In this document: piece after piece, positions 25,489 to 38,500 of the stretch
Layout of the letters: each line of letters starts with the position of its first letter
Position numbering within the stretch: position 1 is the first letter of the stretch
From: Phlebotomus papatasi
Taxonomy: Eukaryota > Arthropoda > Insecta > Diptera > Psychodidae
NCBI RefSeq assembly: GCF_024763615.1
Contig: NC_077222.1
Coordinates: 76,632,001 to 76,696,000, forward strand
DNA length: 64,000 nt
Direction of reading: 5' to 3'
The notes under the pieces: generated by a model
The model's database searches: none
The model's input: the letters and a program-made list of their open reading frames with translations, nothing else
What the model was told of the DNA's origin: nothing
Made by a program: the position numbers and the translations under genes

Positions 25489-25610
25489 GTACTAAACTAA
25501 TTCATGAGAAAATTTCCTGTTCTGATTACTAAAATTAGTCCCAAATCTTCTGAGAATACTACTGAGAATCCATGCTTTATTTTTCTGGTTAGAAGCATTA
25601 TAGGGGAAGT

Positions 25611-25754
25611 GCCCATGCTTGATACCATTGGAAGCATTGTAATGACTATATTTTTCCTATGTTTCTCAATAAACTCGACATATATATTGTGAAATATAGA
25701 AAATTTAGTCATTACGAAGCTTTCAATGGTATCAAGCATGGGCACTTTCCCCTA
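25611..25754. mobile_element. 144-bp foldback MITE with TAGGGGAAGTGCCCATGCTT ends
   Basis: The left arm TAGGGGAAGTGCCCATGCTT, GATACCATTGGAAGC, TAATGACTA pairs with the right arm through TAGTCATTACGAAGCTTTC, AATGGTATCAAGC and GGGCACTTTCCCCTA. It would fold into a long hairpin. Confidence 0.8.
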
Positions 25755-26497
25755 ACTAAATAGATCAGTCTTATTTTGAGCCCTATCAATATTGTATTAT
25801 TTTCAACAAATCATAAAATAAATAATTTATAAGTACACAAACTGCTAACACATAATTACTAAAATCCGCTCACAATTAGTTCCGACATGCTTTGATATAT
25901 ACTTAGCCTAATTACAATTCGTTTCGGAAGCTTTGGTACCAAACTATAAGCTTGTAAGAAAATGGTGCAAAGTAAAGAAAAAAAAACGTTGGCTGTATGT
26001 AATTAAATATTCCGCGACATTTAAAAAATATTCTTGTTCGGTGACTCTCCTAATGGAAAAATCTAATTTGAAGTTGCTGGTCTAGAAATAAGCACCAACA
26101 AAGAAATATACAGATTTTATCAATTCATTTCATTATGAATTTTAATTAAAGAAAAGCTTTTGCGCGTAGATTGCTTCCTTAATCCATTTTAATTCTCTCG
26201 ATTGATCACACAAACCACCTCCAACATTATAGAGATAACTATCTTTTGCAGAGCTAAAATCCGTTCAATACTCTTTCTAAGAAAAAGTTTCGCGAAACAT
26301 TTCACCGAAGCACCTGGAAAAGTTCAATACTCTCATGAGTCCGAGTGCATACATATCGAGGATGGTTAAAAAGCAATTTACGTGCGAAAAAAAATCAAAT
26401 ATGATTAACCAGATGTTGTGTAACAGCTGAATGTGAGATCAAGTGGACAATTCCCACAAAATAACCATCAACATTTCTGCCTTTTTTTCAATTGCAG

Positions 26498-26590
26498 ATG
26501 CGAAAACTGAAGGAACCTGAGCGAAGCAGCGGTAGCAGTACGAATTCAAGTAAAATGACGACGTGTGGTGGAAATGAATTCGTTTCAATG
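26498..26590 (+). CDS. Exon 1 of the coiled-coil gene
   Basis: It is preceded by TTTTTTTCAATTGCAG and followed by the donor GTTAGT; 31 codons, phase 0. It starts MRKLKEPERSSGSS, which is Ser/Thr-rich and probably disordered. Because ATG is the first codon after the acceptor, translation could start here (with a 5' UTR exon upstream) or read through from an unseen exon. Confidence 0.7.
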
Positions 26591-29500
26591 GTTAGTTACT
26601 CAGTTATTCGCATAACTAAAATGAATTGTTTTGCATGATTGAATAAAAGAAAATAAGGTCAAGCCATATTCAAATTAATATTTTTCTTCTCTTATTACTT
26701 TGTATTTTCTCCCTTCATCCCCGCAGCCACACGAAATGCCAACACGAATTTTGGAAGCTCACAATGAACTTCATATGTATAGGAATAAGGTGAGAACGTA
26801 GTCAAAATTAATCAATTAATCGCTCTGTGATGTCTGAAATTTTAAATAAATGCCTCAATATCGAAATATGGCATGCAATTTGCATTGAAATTCATCAAGT
26901 GTGATTGATTGTTTAAGCATTGATACTGCTTTTGTATGCTACAATAGTGTTACTTATTGGGCCTCTATTTTCTTTTCCAGGACCCCGCGGGATCAGACAA
27001 TGATTCAGCACTCTCTTCGGCGCCACCGTCTCTAAGTCCACAGCCCAACTCACCTCCGGATGTGTGGCAAACGGTAAGATTGATTATGATTTATCGGAGT
27101 CAATGGTGTACCACCACATGATCTTTATGCTCTAATCCTCAATTCACGAGTCTCGCACTGAGAATGATTTGTGTTTTGTGAAAATTCGTCATTTGATCTT
27201 TCGAAAGAGATGATTGCCCTCTTGAAACTATATTCTCTTCAAAGGCAACAATATCTTTCTCTCATAGGGATTTATGCTGCATACTTTCATTGAGGAGAGT
27301 CTGTGCAAATTTCAAGCAATTGCGCATACTTCTCCACTCAATAAAAGAGAAAATTTGTCAAGCAATCTTTTTTTTTGTTGCTACTTTGAGCTTTCAAGAA
27401 GATCACTACAAAATTCAAATATTTTACTACTTAAAGGCTGTATCGTTGAGTATGAATACAAGTTGGAATTTGTGTTACTTTAAGTACCTCAAGTTGACAA
27501 TCTTTTCTTTGCATACCTAACAATTTTTTTTTTGTATTTTATAGGACAGATTGCTTTATCTACTAAAACTCTATTTTAGAAGAACTATGAATGAAGAAAA
27601 AAACTATCCGATTTTAAATTTTTATAGCTAGGGTAAAGTGGTACAAATTGGACAGTGATACAAGTTGGACAATCAATGGTACAATTTGGACAGGGCTTTT
27701 TGTCTTGATAAATTTAGTACTTCATTTTTATTTGTATATTTTTAATGCTTTAGTTTTATAATTTGGTTCCTTGTGCTTAAAATTAAATTTTGTACTGTAT
27801 TTATCAAGAAAAAAAGCCATGTTCAACTTGTACCGGCGAATTGTCCAATTTGTAACACTAATTCCAAATTATATCATTTAACCCTATCTGAGAATATAAA
27901 GGAGTACAGGTTTTCTTCGTGCGGTTTAGCTTTTAATTAATAAAAAGGGAATAAGAATAAATTTACAATCAGTTCGCATTTATTTGAGTTTCTTAAAATT
28001 TAAATAAGGTATATTTGAAAAAGCTCAGAGAATTAAGAATTAACACTATCAAGGTAAGGTAAAAGAAAACAAATGAGCTGTAAAATATCAAAATTTTTAA
28101 ATTAAATATGTTATTCTTTACAAAAATTGTTCAAATTTATAGTAATTAATACGTAGAAAAGGGAAACTTAGTACCATTTTTTCCTCAGCCAAAACTTCCG
28201 TAATAATTTTACTTTTTTTTAAAAATTTTTTAACTACTGATCAAATTTAACTTTCTACTGCTCATTTGTACAGAGTTTAATAAAACGAGTTATGACCCTT
28301 TTTGCCTTTAAGGGCTTGATAATAAACTGCGATACGGTTACTGCAAAAATGTTGTAAATTATAGTGAGATGAGATAGCGAAAATATTTTTAATCAGTAAA
28401 ATATTCAATTTTTATCAGTAAAAAAATGAAAAAATAATAGAAATGTTTTTAAATCATATTTTAGAAATAGAGATGGCTTACAACTTTTTATTAAATTATC
28501 ACTTTGCCATTATTTCACATTTTCTTGCAATCAAAATGTGTTTTTTAACATAAAAAAAACTATATTTTTTGACCATTGTTACTTCAATCTGCTCAATCTA
28601 GTGTAGTCAATATTATTGCTAATGATTAAGTTAATCATGTGAAAAGCATGAATGCACGTAAAGATAAGCCAATAGATAGATAGGGCATTACAGCATATTC
28701 TGAACCGTCTGCTAATAAATCTTAAGATCTAAGGGTTAATTGGTACAATAGTAAACATAGGGTAGTTGCATTGCAATATTTTTATTTAGGCATTAGACTT
28801 CAGTATTCATAAATATTATATGGATCCTTGTTGCTGAAAAACAGCTGGCATAAGTTCAAGCATTGTAGGCATAAAAATTAGTGTTTACAACTACCCTATT
28901 TACTACTTCCCTAGTTTCTCTATAAAAGCCAAAGATCAGCTGAAGTAAATTGAATGAAAAATTAATTGAATGAATTGAATGACTTTGACACCCTCCTCCT
29001 ATTCGTAAGATTTTCTTTATTTCTAGAACTTAAGGATGGTCTTTACCGGTCCGATCTACCATGTTTGATCGGTGAGAATCGTTCTTAAACATTAAAATTA
29101 AAGAAAAGCTTACGAACAGGAGGGAGTCAAAGTCACCCGTAGGAGACAAAGTCATCCGCACTTACGGTATATAAAATTTTAATAATTGAACAATATTTAA
29201 TTGTACAATGTGTTCAAATAAAATAGAATAAAGAAAAAATTATTTAATCACATTAGAAAGATAAATTTATTTAAAACAGTTCGCTTATCTTTTATAACCA
29301 AGAACCAAATATAACAAAGTTACAACTGTTATTATTATAAATATTTTTATATTCATTAATAGTTCTCATCTAATACATTTTTTTTTTAATTTTTAGAGTA
29401 TTTGGTCTTTAAGGTAGAAAAATAAATAATATAACAATAATTAGAACAGGATCGAACAGGACAGTTTGAAAGAAATCAGTTTTTTTTAAATCCTTTTACT

Positions 29501-32500
29501 TAATTCATATTATCTTTTTAAACTACTCTGAAAAACAAATCTTGTCAATTTAACAAAAAATAAATAAAAGGAGAATCTTCCAGACAGAATATGGTAAAGA
29601 TTTGTCAAATCAGCGACAAACTGGATCTTGTTAAAGTTTTTCAAAAGGCTGTTTTTCCATAGAAAATTTGTGAAACAATTTATTCAACCTGGTAAACAAC
29701 ATCCTTGTGATAAAATGTAAACAAGACCCATTTGTCCGTTTAAGGGTAGAATCACATTGACAATAAAATGCTCACCGTATTTCGTTAATTTACGCATTTT
29801 CATTGCAATTTTTACGCAAATTCTCGATTACCGTATTACCTTATCTCATATTCGGTGGTACTAAGTAAAAATAATATAAGAAAATAGAAGAAATAAAACG
29901 AAAATTCAATAAACGGTGAGCAAAAAAATAACTATACGATTAATTTCTCTTACAGTTTTTTTGCTCACCGTTTATCAAATTTTCGTTTTATTTCTTCAGT
30001 TTTCTTATATTATTTTCACCTAGTGCCACCGAGTATGAGATAAGGCAATACGGTAATGAAAATTTGCGTAAGAATTGCAATAAAAATGCGTAAATTAACA
30101 AAATACGGTGAGGCTACGGCGAGCATTTTATTGTCAATGTGATTCTGCCCTAACAAAACATTTTTTCAGAGTAAGGGAAAGGACACTCCCTTCGAACGTT
30201 CATGCCTTCGAATAATGTGAATTTCTTTTATATTTCCTAAGAGATTTACACATAAATATTATATATCAATAATTGATAATAAGCTGAAAAATAAGGTGTA
30301 AATCTTTTAGGAAAATAGAAAATTCACATTATTCGAAGGCATGAACGTTCGAAGGGAGAGTACTTTCCCCTACTTATATCCTATTTTTATCTCAATTATT
30401 TTATAATACCAAAGTACATAAGTTCAATTTCCAATTAACTATCTTGGAACATATATTTTCTAAATTTATGCACTGTGAATCTGTTTTATACCTTTCTACG
30501 GTTTCCTTTATATTAAGAATGTTATTACATTTTAATATAGTTGATACTCTGACTAAATTAATTAATTATTCATTGAATATTAAAAGATCATAAATCCAGC
30601 TAATAGTTTTCTTTTGGCAAAATTTCTCTTTGATTTTCTTTACTGTGTTTAAGAAAATTTGCGGAAAAAAGAGAGGGAACAATAGCGACAATAGCGAAAC
30701 TCCTTGTGCCCAAAGATAAACTTGTGACTATTGTCATGCTCCTGTAATTTCTAATAAGCTCTGTAGAGACTGAAAATATAAAATATGCTATAAAATATCG
30801 CAAAATAGTAGAAATCAATTAAAATAAGCCAACGTAAGCATTTTGCCTGTAGTTATATTTTACGATACAGTCTTTAAAATACCGTCCTTTACTTTCAATT
30901 GTGCCTCTTGTGAAGCAAGTCAGCAAAACCACCAGTTGACGATGTTTGTCGAAGGAGTTGTTGATTCTCCATACAAAATCGCAATTACTGTAATTGGATA
31001 GTCATTTATACGGATTAAAGCAAAAACGCAAGAGAGATTACTTCGCCGTTTTTTTTTATTATACTCCATCCTATCATTGCAGTACAATACAAAAGAAGTC
31101 GTGTGCCATGGCAGTTTGCAGAAAGAAATTAACTTCCTGCAGCGAGAGAATGATGCCCTGAATGTACAACTGTGTGCAGCACGTGAAAAGATTCGGGAGC
31201 TGGAAAAAGCGCTATTGGTGGTAATTTTTCTCAAATAAAAATACCTTTCTTGTTGATACCACAATTTCTCTTTATGTGCTACCAATGGTAAAATTTTCCT
31301 TTAATTCTTTTTTCACCAGACACAAAACGGCGATCGTACACAGCATTTGATTGAGAAGATAAGACTTCTGGAGCAGAAGGAGTCAGAACTGAGCAAAGAG
31401 GCATATGAGCTGAAAGAGCAAAATGAACTGCTGGAGTTTAGGATTGTTGAATTGGAGGAAAGTCACGACAAGGTAAAAGAGAAATTAGTATTATTTTTTT
31501 CTGTATCTTTTTCCTACCTCTTATTTCTGGAACTTTCATTCACGATGACCTCTGGTGATCTTGTTTTCCACACGTTCCACAACACTTAAATGTGTCTCGG
31601 CTAGCCACCAGTCGAGACACACTAGAGTGGGAGTGGTGCAAAAGAACTGATCATATGATCGCATTTTATTGTCCGGTTCAAAATTCAAGGAAATATTTTA
31701 TGAATGAAAAGTATATTTCGAAAGTGACAGCTGATCGATAATACAATATCCTTGATCGAGCACCAAATTGACTCTGGCAGGCCATAGTTCAGCATTTTAA
31801 GCACTCAATCATAGTACATTTTCTTGGAAATGATAGTCAAAACAATAGGCAAAGTTCTGGAACATTTGGTCCCTGAGGTTAAAGCTCTGTTGTTCTCTCA
31901 ATCAACCAAGTACCTTTTTCTTTTAAGATCAACTGACCACATTTCGTAATTTTATCTCAAAAATTTGTTACTTCATTCACTGACAATCCACTCTGGGGAG
32001 TTCCTTTTCAAAGTGATCATTTTACGTATAAAATTCGTGTGGTGCGGGTTTTTGTTCTCACCAGCACTGCCGCCGCACTTTTGACGCTATACAGGTGTGC
32101 TTTGAGTGTTTTTCTTTCAAAATGGTCAATTGAAGGCGATCGTTATGATTAATAAATTTTATTTATTCGTGTCTGAATGCAATTAGCTGAGTGGCATAGT
32201 GGAAAATGACTCACAAAATCGACGATGGTGGCAATTTTTAATAATATTCTCAATGTGTGATCATTTGAATTTCCACCCGCTCCATAAGCTTGCGGTTTTG
32301 TGAAAAAAATCGGCTGATAATGTGTCTTATTTCGACTGGGATTAGGGATCGTTTTGTAATTCATGCGGCAACGTTTGTTACTTAATTTAACCCATTATAA
32401 CCCATGATTCGTCTTTTTAGCATATTAAAATAGGTGTGATTATGAAGGAATCACACCTAATATATACATTCTTTATTCTTGATTCCTAATTAAAAATTTT

Positions 32501-35500
32501 TTGTATTTAAATTATTTCTGATTTTATTCAAGATCTTCATTCATTGCTTTCACTACCATGCGAATTTAATGAAAAATAAATAGTAGAACATTTTATTTAT
32601 CTTTTATTTATTTATAACGAATATCACAATTTTCTTTTTGAATGTTAATAAAAAAAACAGACCCAAGATTTATTTTAAATAAATATAATAAAATATATGT
32701 AGCGAGAAATATAATCTAAGAAGAATAAACCTCATAAAGCATATGAAATGGTGAAACAGATTTTTATTATCTTATTTTTGATCAAATTTCCTTTTCTTAT
32801 CAAGTGTGGAGGCTTAAATTCTCCCAATATTTAATTTATTGTCATAAATTTAATAATCATTGGTTTTGTCAATAGAACCCAGTTCAAAACAATGAGACTA
32901 GAAGCATTTTATTTTCCATCTCTTATTTTATTTATTTATCTTTAAGAGGTTAGGTGTGAGTCAAAAAGACTAAAAGAAACAGCATGTTTTCTCTACAAAG
33001 AAAAAAATATTTCGAAAAATTGTTCGTAAATGTTTGTGAAATCCTATGGAGGACTTACGAAATGCTCGTGAATCGTATAACCCATAAGTTCGTAAAATTT
33101 TGTACATTTTTCACAAAAATTGTTCGTAAAATGATCATTTGACGAACGTTTTTTGTACTTTTGTTCGTAAATGTTCGTAAACACCCAAAAAAAATATTCG
33201 TAAAATTTTGTCATTTGTTCGTAAAATTTTGTTTGTCTCACAAAAAATTACGAACAAATACGAACAAATGACAAAATTGTACGAACATTTTTTGTGTGTT
33301 TACGAACATTTACGAACAAATGTTTGTAAAAGTACAAAAAATGTTTGTCAAATGATCATTTTACGAACAATGTTTGTGAAAAATGTACAAAATTTTACGA
33401 ACTTATGGGTTATACGATTCACGAGCTTTTCGTAAGTCCTCCATAGGATTTCACAAACATTTACGAACAATTTTACAAAATATTTTTTCTATGTAAAAGT
33501 TCTTTTTAACACAATAAAAAAATATTTCAACTCTTACACAAAAAGTGTACCATTTAAACTATATTTTGTCAAATTTTCATATGGAAATTTTGAAAAGTAA
33601 CCGCTAGAATCTGATTGTTAGAGACCGGTTTTGAAAAAAAACTTACTTCAGCTTTGGACAAAATTTCTTATAAATAATATTCATCTGACGTCAAAAAACT
33701 AAATATATTTTCTATTGACTGATGAGTTAAACTATTCTTTGAGTGAAGGGTTTCATATTTTCCTAATCACAATTCATTTTGCTAGACGAAAAATAATGTA
33801 AAATACGTAGAAAATGGTCATTTTTGTATAAAATATTCCATTTAAATAAACTATATTTTGTTAAATTTTCATATAAAAATTTTGAAAAGTAACCGCTGGA
33901 ACCTGATTTTAGGAGACGGTTTTTGAAAATAACTTGCTTCAGCTGTGGACAAAATTTCTTATAAATAATATTCATGTGACGTCAAAAAAACTAAATATTT
34001 TCTGTTGGCTGATGAGTTAAACTATTCCTTGAATGAAGGGTCTTCCTTGAATGAAATTAATATTTCCCTGTTCACAATTCATTTTGCTAGACGAAAAATA
34101 ATGTAAAATACGTCGAAAATGGTGATTTTTGTATAAAATATTCCAAGAATTCAATTTAAAAAACATCTTCGTGCAAGGACTAATAAGTGTTGTACTTTTA
34201 TAGGTCAAAGAGCTTGAATTAAACAAATTTTTTGTCATTTCGAAAAAAAAATTAGGCAAAATCATGCTGTGTCTTAATCTTTGTGACCCACGTGACCCCT
34301 TAAGTAAGACATTGTAGAATCAGACACCTAAATTCTAATATAAATCTTTAGTAAAGTTTTAAACTTGAAAACAGCATTTGAAAATGCTAAATTTCGTAAG
34401 GTTTTTAAGCTAAAATACAGGATAGATACAGAATTGAAAATGAAAATTTTAAAGATGATCACGGGGAGTTCTTAAAAATTTAAATTTTTTAATTTTTGAA
34501 TGGGCTTAAATTCAGACTAAATATATTGTGACACTAAATATGGAAACTGAATTATTAAGCTTCCTCTGTCTCAGAATTTAAAATATATATCTTGCAGATT
34601 ATGAAAAAATACTAGGAAAAAATCCTTCCATATGGTTCTACGAATATTATTGAAGCATTTCATATTTTTACACAGTCGTAGTTAGTCTTATATATGAAGC
34701 GCCGCATTGTTAAGAGGTTTGTCAGTTTATAATATCATTTAAATTCTAAATTCTTAGCTATTCTTTGATACCTAAAAACGGCAATTTTGCGCTTTTTTAA
34801 ATTTTTGTACAGCTCATTTTTTGCAAGAATTGAAGTGATAGGACTAATAAAAGGTCTTCTTAAATCATTTTATTCCTATTTACTAATATTATATTCTTTT
34901 AATTAATAATTTATGAACTTGTCTTCCACGATTGTTATAATTAAGAAATGGGTTAACTTCTTTACACAATAAAATGCATTTTGTTATAAACTCTTTGTTT
35001 AATGAATGAAATAATTTAATTGGATGCTATATGATTCAATGGTGAGGGTGTTCTATCTCTCTCCGATAAATTCTTAATTTTTTATCACAATGCTTTCCTG
35101 CTGAAAACTGCAATACAATGGCTATTAATAATTCATCTTGTATAATTTTAATTGTATATCATTTAACGACATTTTTTTCAATTAATTTTAAATTAATTTA
35201 AAAATCACTACGTAGCGATGTCGTAACTTTTTATTCTAATTAAATTTTCCCACGAATAACTCTTTATATGTTTAAATTTTAGCCTAATGCTTTTTAAATT
35301 AAACAGAACGCATATTGAAAGAACTAATCCAGTTCTTCTCGTTGAACCCTACCTTCAACCCGGTTTGACAAACTATCAATTGTTTGAAGTCTAATTATTT
35401 TTAGGAATAATTCTTTTCCTAATTATTTAACGTAAATTCTCAGATATTGAAAATCAGTTATTGTGAGAGTTCTATCGAAGATAGAAAAGTGGAAATTTAT

Positions 35501-38500
35501 CGGTTTCCTAAAGAGAAACGTTATGAACTATCATTTGAATTACATCATGATTTAAGACTTTAGATAAGCAAAAAACATCAAAACATTTTTGGTAATTGCT
35601 GCCTCTTTTAGTCAGTAAAGAATTAGACTTGGTTATTCAAAAGTCAAATCTAATCAGTGCCCATTGTAAATATCGACAAACGAAAAATAAAGAGTATTCT
35701 TTTTATTTGCTAAGTTTATTCTTTCTTAAATTTAGATATCTTTATTAAGATTTAAGTTTTTGTTTACTAAATTGAAGTCTTTGCCGACCTGAAAGTTTTT
35801 CTTGTCAATTGATGTACCAGATTCCTTGCTGTCCCTAAAGGGTTAATGGGTTAATCATCAGAAGAATGTGCAAAATGTTGAATAGATCTCCCCAGAATCC
35901 ACACAGAAAGCAATCGTATTGGACATTCCAGAGAGATTTTCTATTTCTGCTTTTTAGCATTCCGTATGAATTTGAGATAATCTGTGTGGCATCTGCAATT
36001 AAGTACGTTTGTAAAGTCCATTCATACACCAAGAAAAATTGAAAAGTTGCTTCTGTTGACATTTTCTCTAGGTTGATCTTTATCATTTTCATTTCATCTC
36101 ATAATTATTATAAAGAGTTAATGTGAAAGATGGCAAAATTCATAATTGAAAATCCACTTTCGAACATACAACATCGGGTGAACTCAAAAATTGCCCATGC
36201 ACGTGTGAGATTTGATTAATACGATCCTCACCAGTGTGGTTCAAGCTCATGAGATGCCAAAGAGGTTGTACACTATTGGCAGCCGAGCTATTAAATGTAT
36301 ATAGAAAGTGGCCAACAATATGATAAATTTGTTCTTTTCGTCATTGGGATATGTGTCAGTTTCATAAAAATCGTGATTGACCTAACCATTGTACAGATCC
36401 CATCTCTCAGAAAATACTAAAACACCGCCAACAATTTTAGTGGCTACGAAGAAACTTGAGAATGAGGTGTGCAAGATCAACCTTCGCACAATTATGAATG
36501 GGTTGAGTCAATTAGCAAAGTATGGCAATTTAAGTGAATCATAATTTTCATCCCAGACATACGAAAGAACAATTCAGAAAAAAATTATATTTGCAATCTT
36601 AATGGGATGTAAGAGAGTGAAAAATTCCATGACAAAAATACTCTAACACTTTGTTTTATTTAGTGCATGAACTGAAATATTCTCTTGGACATTTTTGAAT
36701 CCAAACAAGAACAACTCTATTAACACTATAATTTATACACTACTATGTTCAATTTTCAAGAAGCCAAGAAATCCATGAGATTCCACGGTATGATCTCAAT
36801 ATTCCTCTTTAAAATGTCAGTTTTATTGGATTGAAAATTAATTAGACATATTTTTTTTTAGAAATAAAGAAAACATGCTTAATTGGCGACACACCCTGAG
36901 TGATTTATTGCTGCTAATTTCTATAATTTTTCTTCAATTCATGGCAATTGGTGAAGGTCAGTGTTTCAAAAGACGTCCATTGAGACTCAACGGCATTTCT
37001 AAAATGCTCGTTGCTCTTTTCCCATGTGCAATCTTGTAAACACTTGTGCAAAAAAAAATATAATTTTGTATACAATTAATTTAATGTTGTGGAGACATAA
37101 TTTTGCAAAAATTAGCAAACGGTCACTTACCGTTTTGACGCAAGATTTCATGTCTCGTTATGAATAAAATCAACGCAACTCATTTTAACTTAAAATGACT
37201 GCAAAATGTTGTTGCAAGAAATGCTAGGTTAAAAAGATAATCATTGTAAAGACAATGTGCTCTTGAATAAATTTAATTTGATATGGATTATTCTTATTTC
37301 GTAACACTTGATGATTTAACGTTATTCACAAAATCAATTGCGCGTAGCTCATATCTAATTTTCGTCTGTTTTATGAATTTCTAATAAATAATAATGCCCA
37401 TAAATGTAAATTTGTTCCGGGGAATTTAAATTATAAAAAAGAAGTTAACCCTTATTGGCGCTTGGATTGTCGCAGTTTCGATACGGAAATTTAGATATCT
37501 GAGGAGAGCTGGGGCTGTATTGATTTTGAGCTACATTGAAAACGCTATTTTTTCGTGTATTTCTAAAGGAAATTTAACGTAATGTAATTTAGATGACAGA
37601 ACAATTAAGGATATAAATTTAAAAAAAGTGTCCCAGCTTTGTGGAATACTCGAACTCACGAGATAGAGCTCTCCGTAAATTAGTTTTTTGCATGATCTTC
37701 AGGTGCTTACTGGTCTATCAGAGATCAAAATAATTCATAAATCACAAACATAGGGTAAGTGTACCAAATTCCGGCCAGCTTGCAATTTCGGCCACCTTTT
37801 TTGTTTCTCGAATTTCCATGAATTTTTAGTTTTTACATACTCTAGAGAGACTATACAATGCAAAAGAATAACAAAAAATGTAGCTTCGACAAACGAGATG
37901 ACGTGAAAAAGGCATTGGAAGAATTCCGGAAAGGAAAGAACTATGAGAATGAAGGTGGCCGAAAAAGGGCACCAAAGCTATGTCTACATTTTTATTCATT
38001 TTAAAATGTATTAAGAATAATTTTAGAGTAAATAAAGACAATAAACTGTCTACAAGGTTCTAAGCAGCACTCCTTAAGTAGAAGGAATAAAAAAGTAAAT
38101 TTCTATTAAAGATATTACATTTCAAACTTTAGACTTTGGCGCTTGCATGCAACTATGCCGAAATTTGGCACACTTATCCTATTTCAAAATCAATATAGCT
38201 ATATCCTACTTTCTTCAGAAATACGCGAAAAAGCATAGTGTTATTAATGTAGCCTACCTGCTCCTACGTGGTTTTGTAGACTTTGTTTACATCACAAAAT
38301 ACTCACTATTTTATTCAATTAAACTTTTATAAAAAAAAAACTCAAAAGGTAAAAAATATATCTCAAAATCACTTGTAAAAATAATTCCATCCTTTTCAGA
38401 AGAATGGATCATATTTAATTCTTTCAAAGTTTCATCATCAGTATCTCTTCTCTTTTGAAATTCTGTATGCTTAATTAAAGCATTGTTGCGAGTCTATTTT

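Noticed and set aside
30920..31285. 121-codon minus-strand open frame
   Set aside because: It is antisense to exon 4 and its flanking introns.
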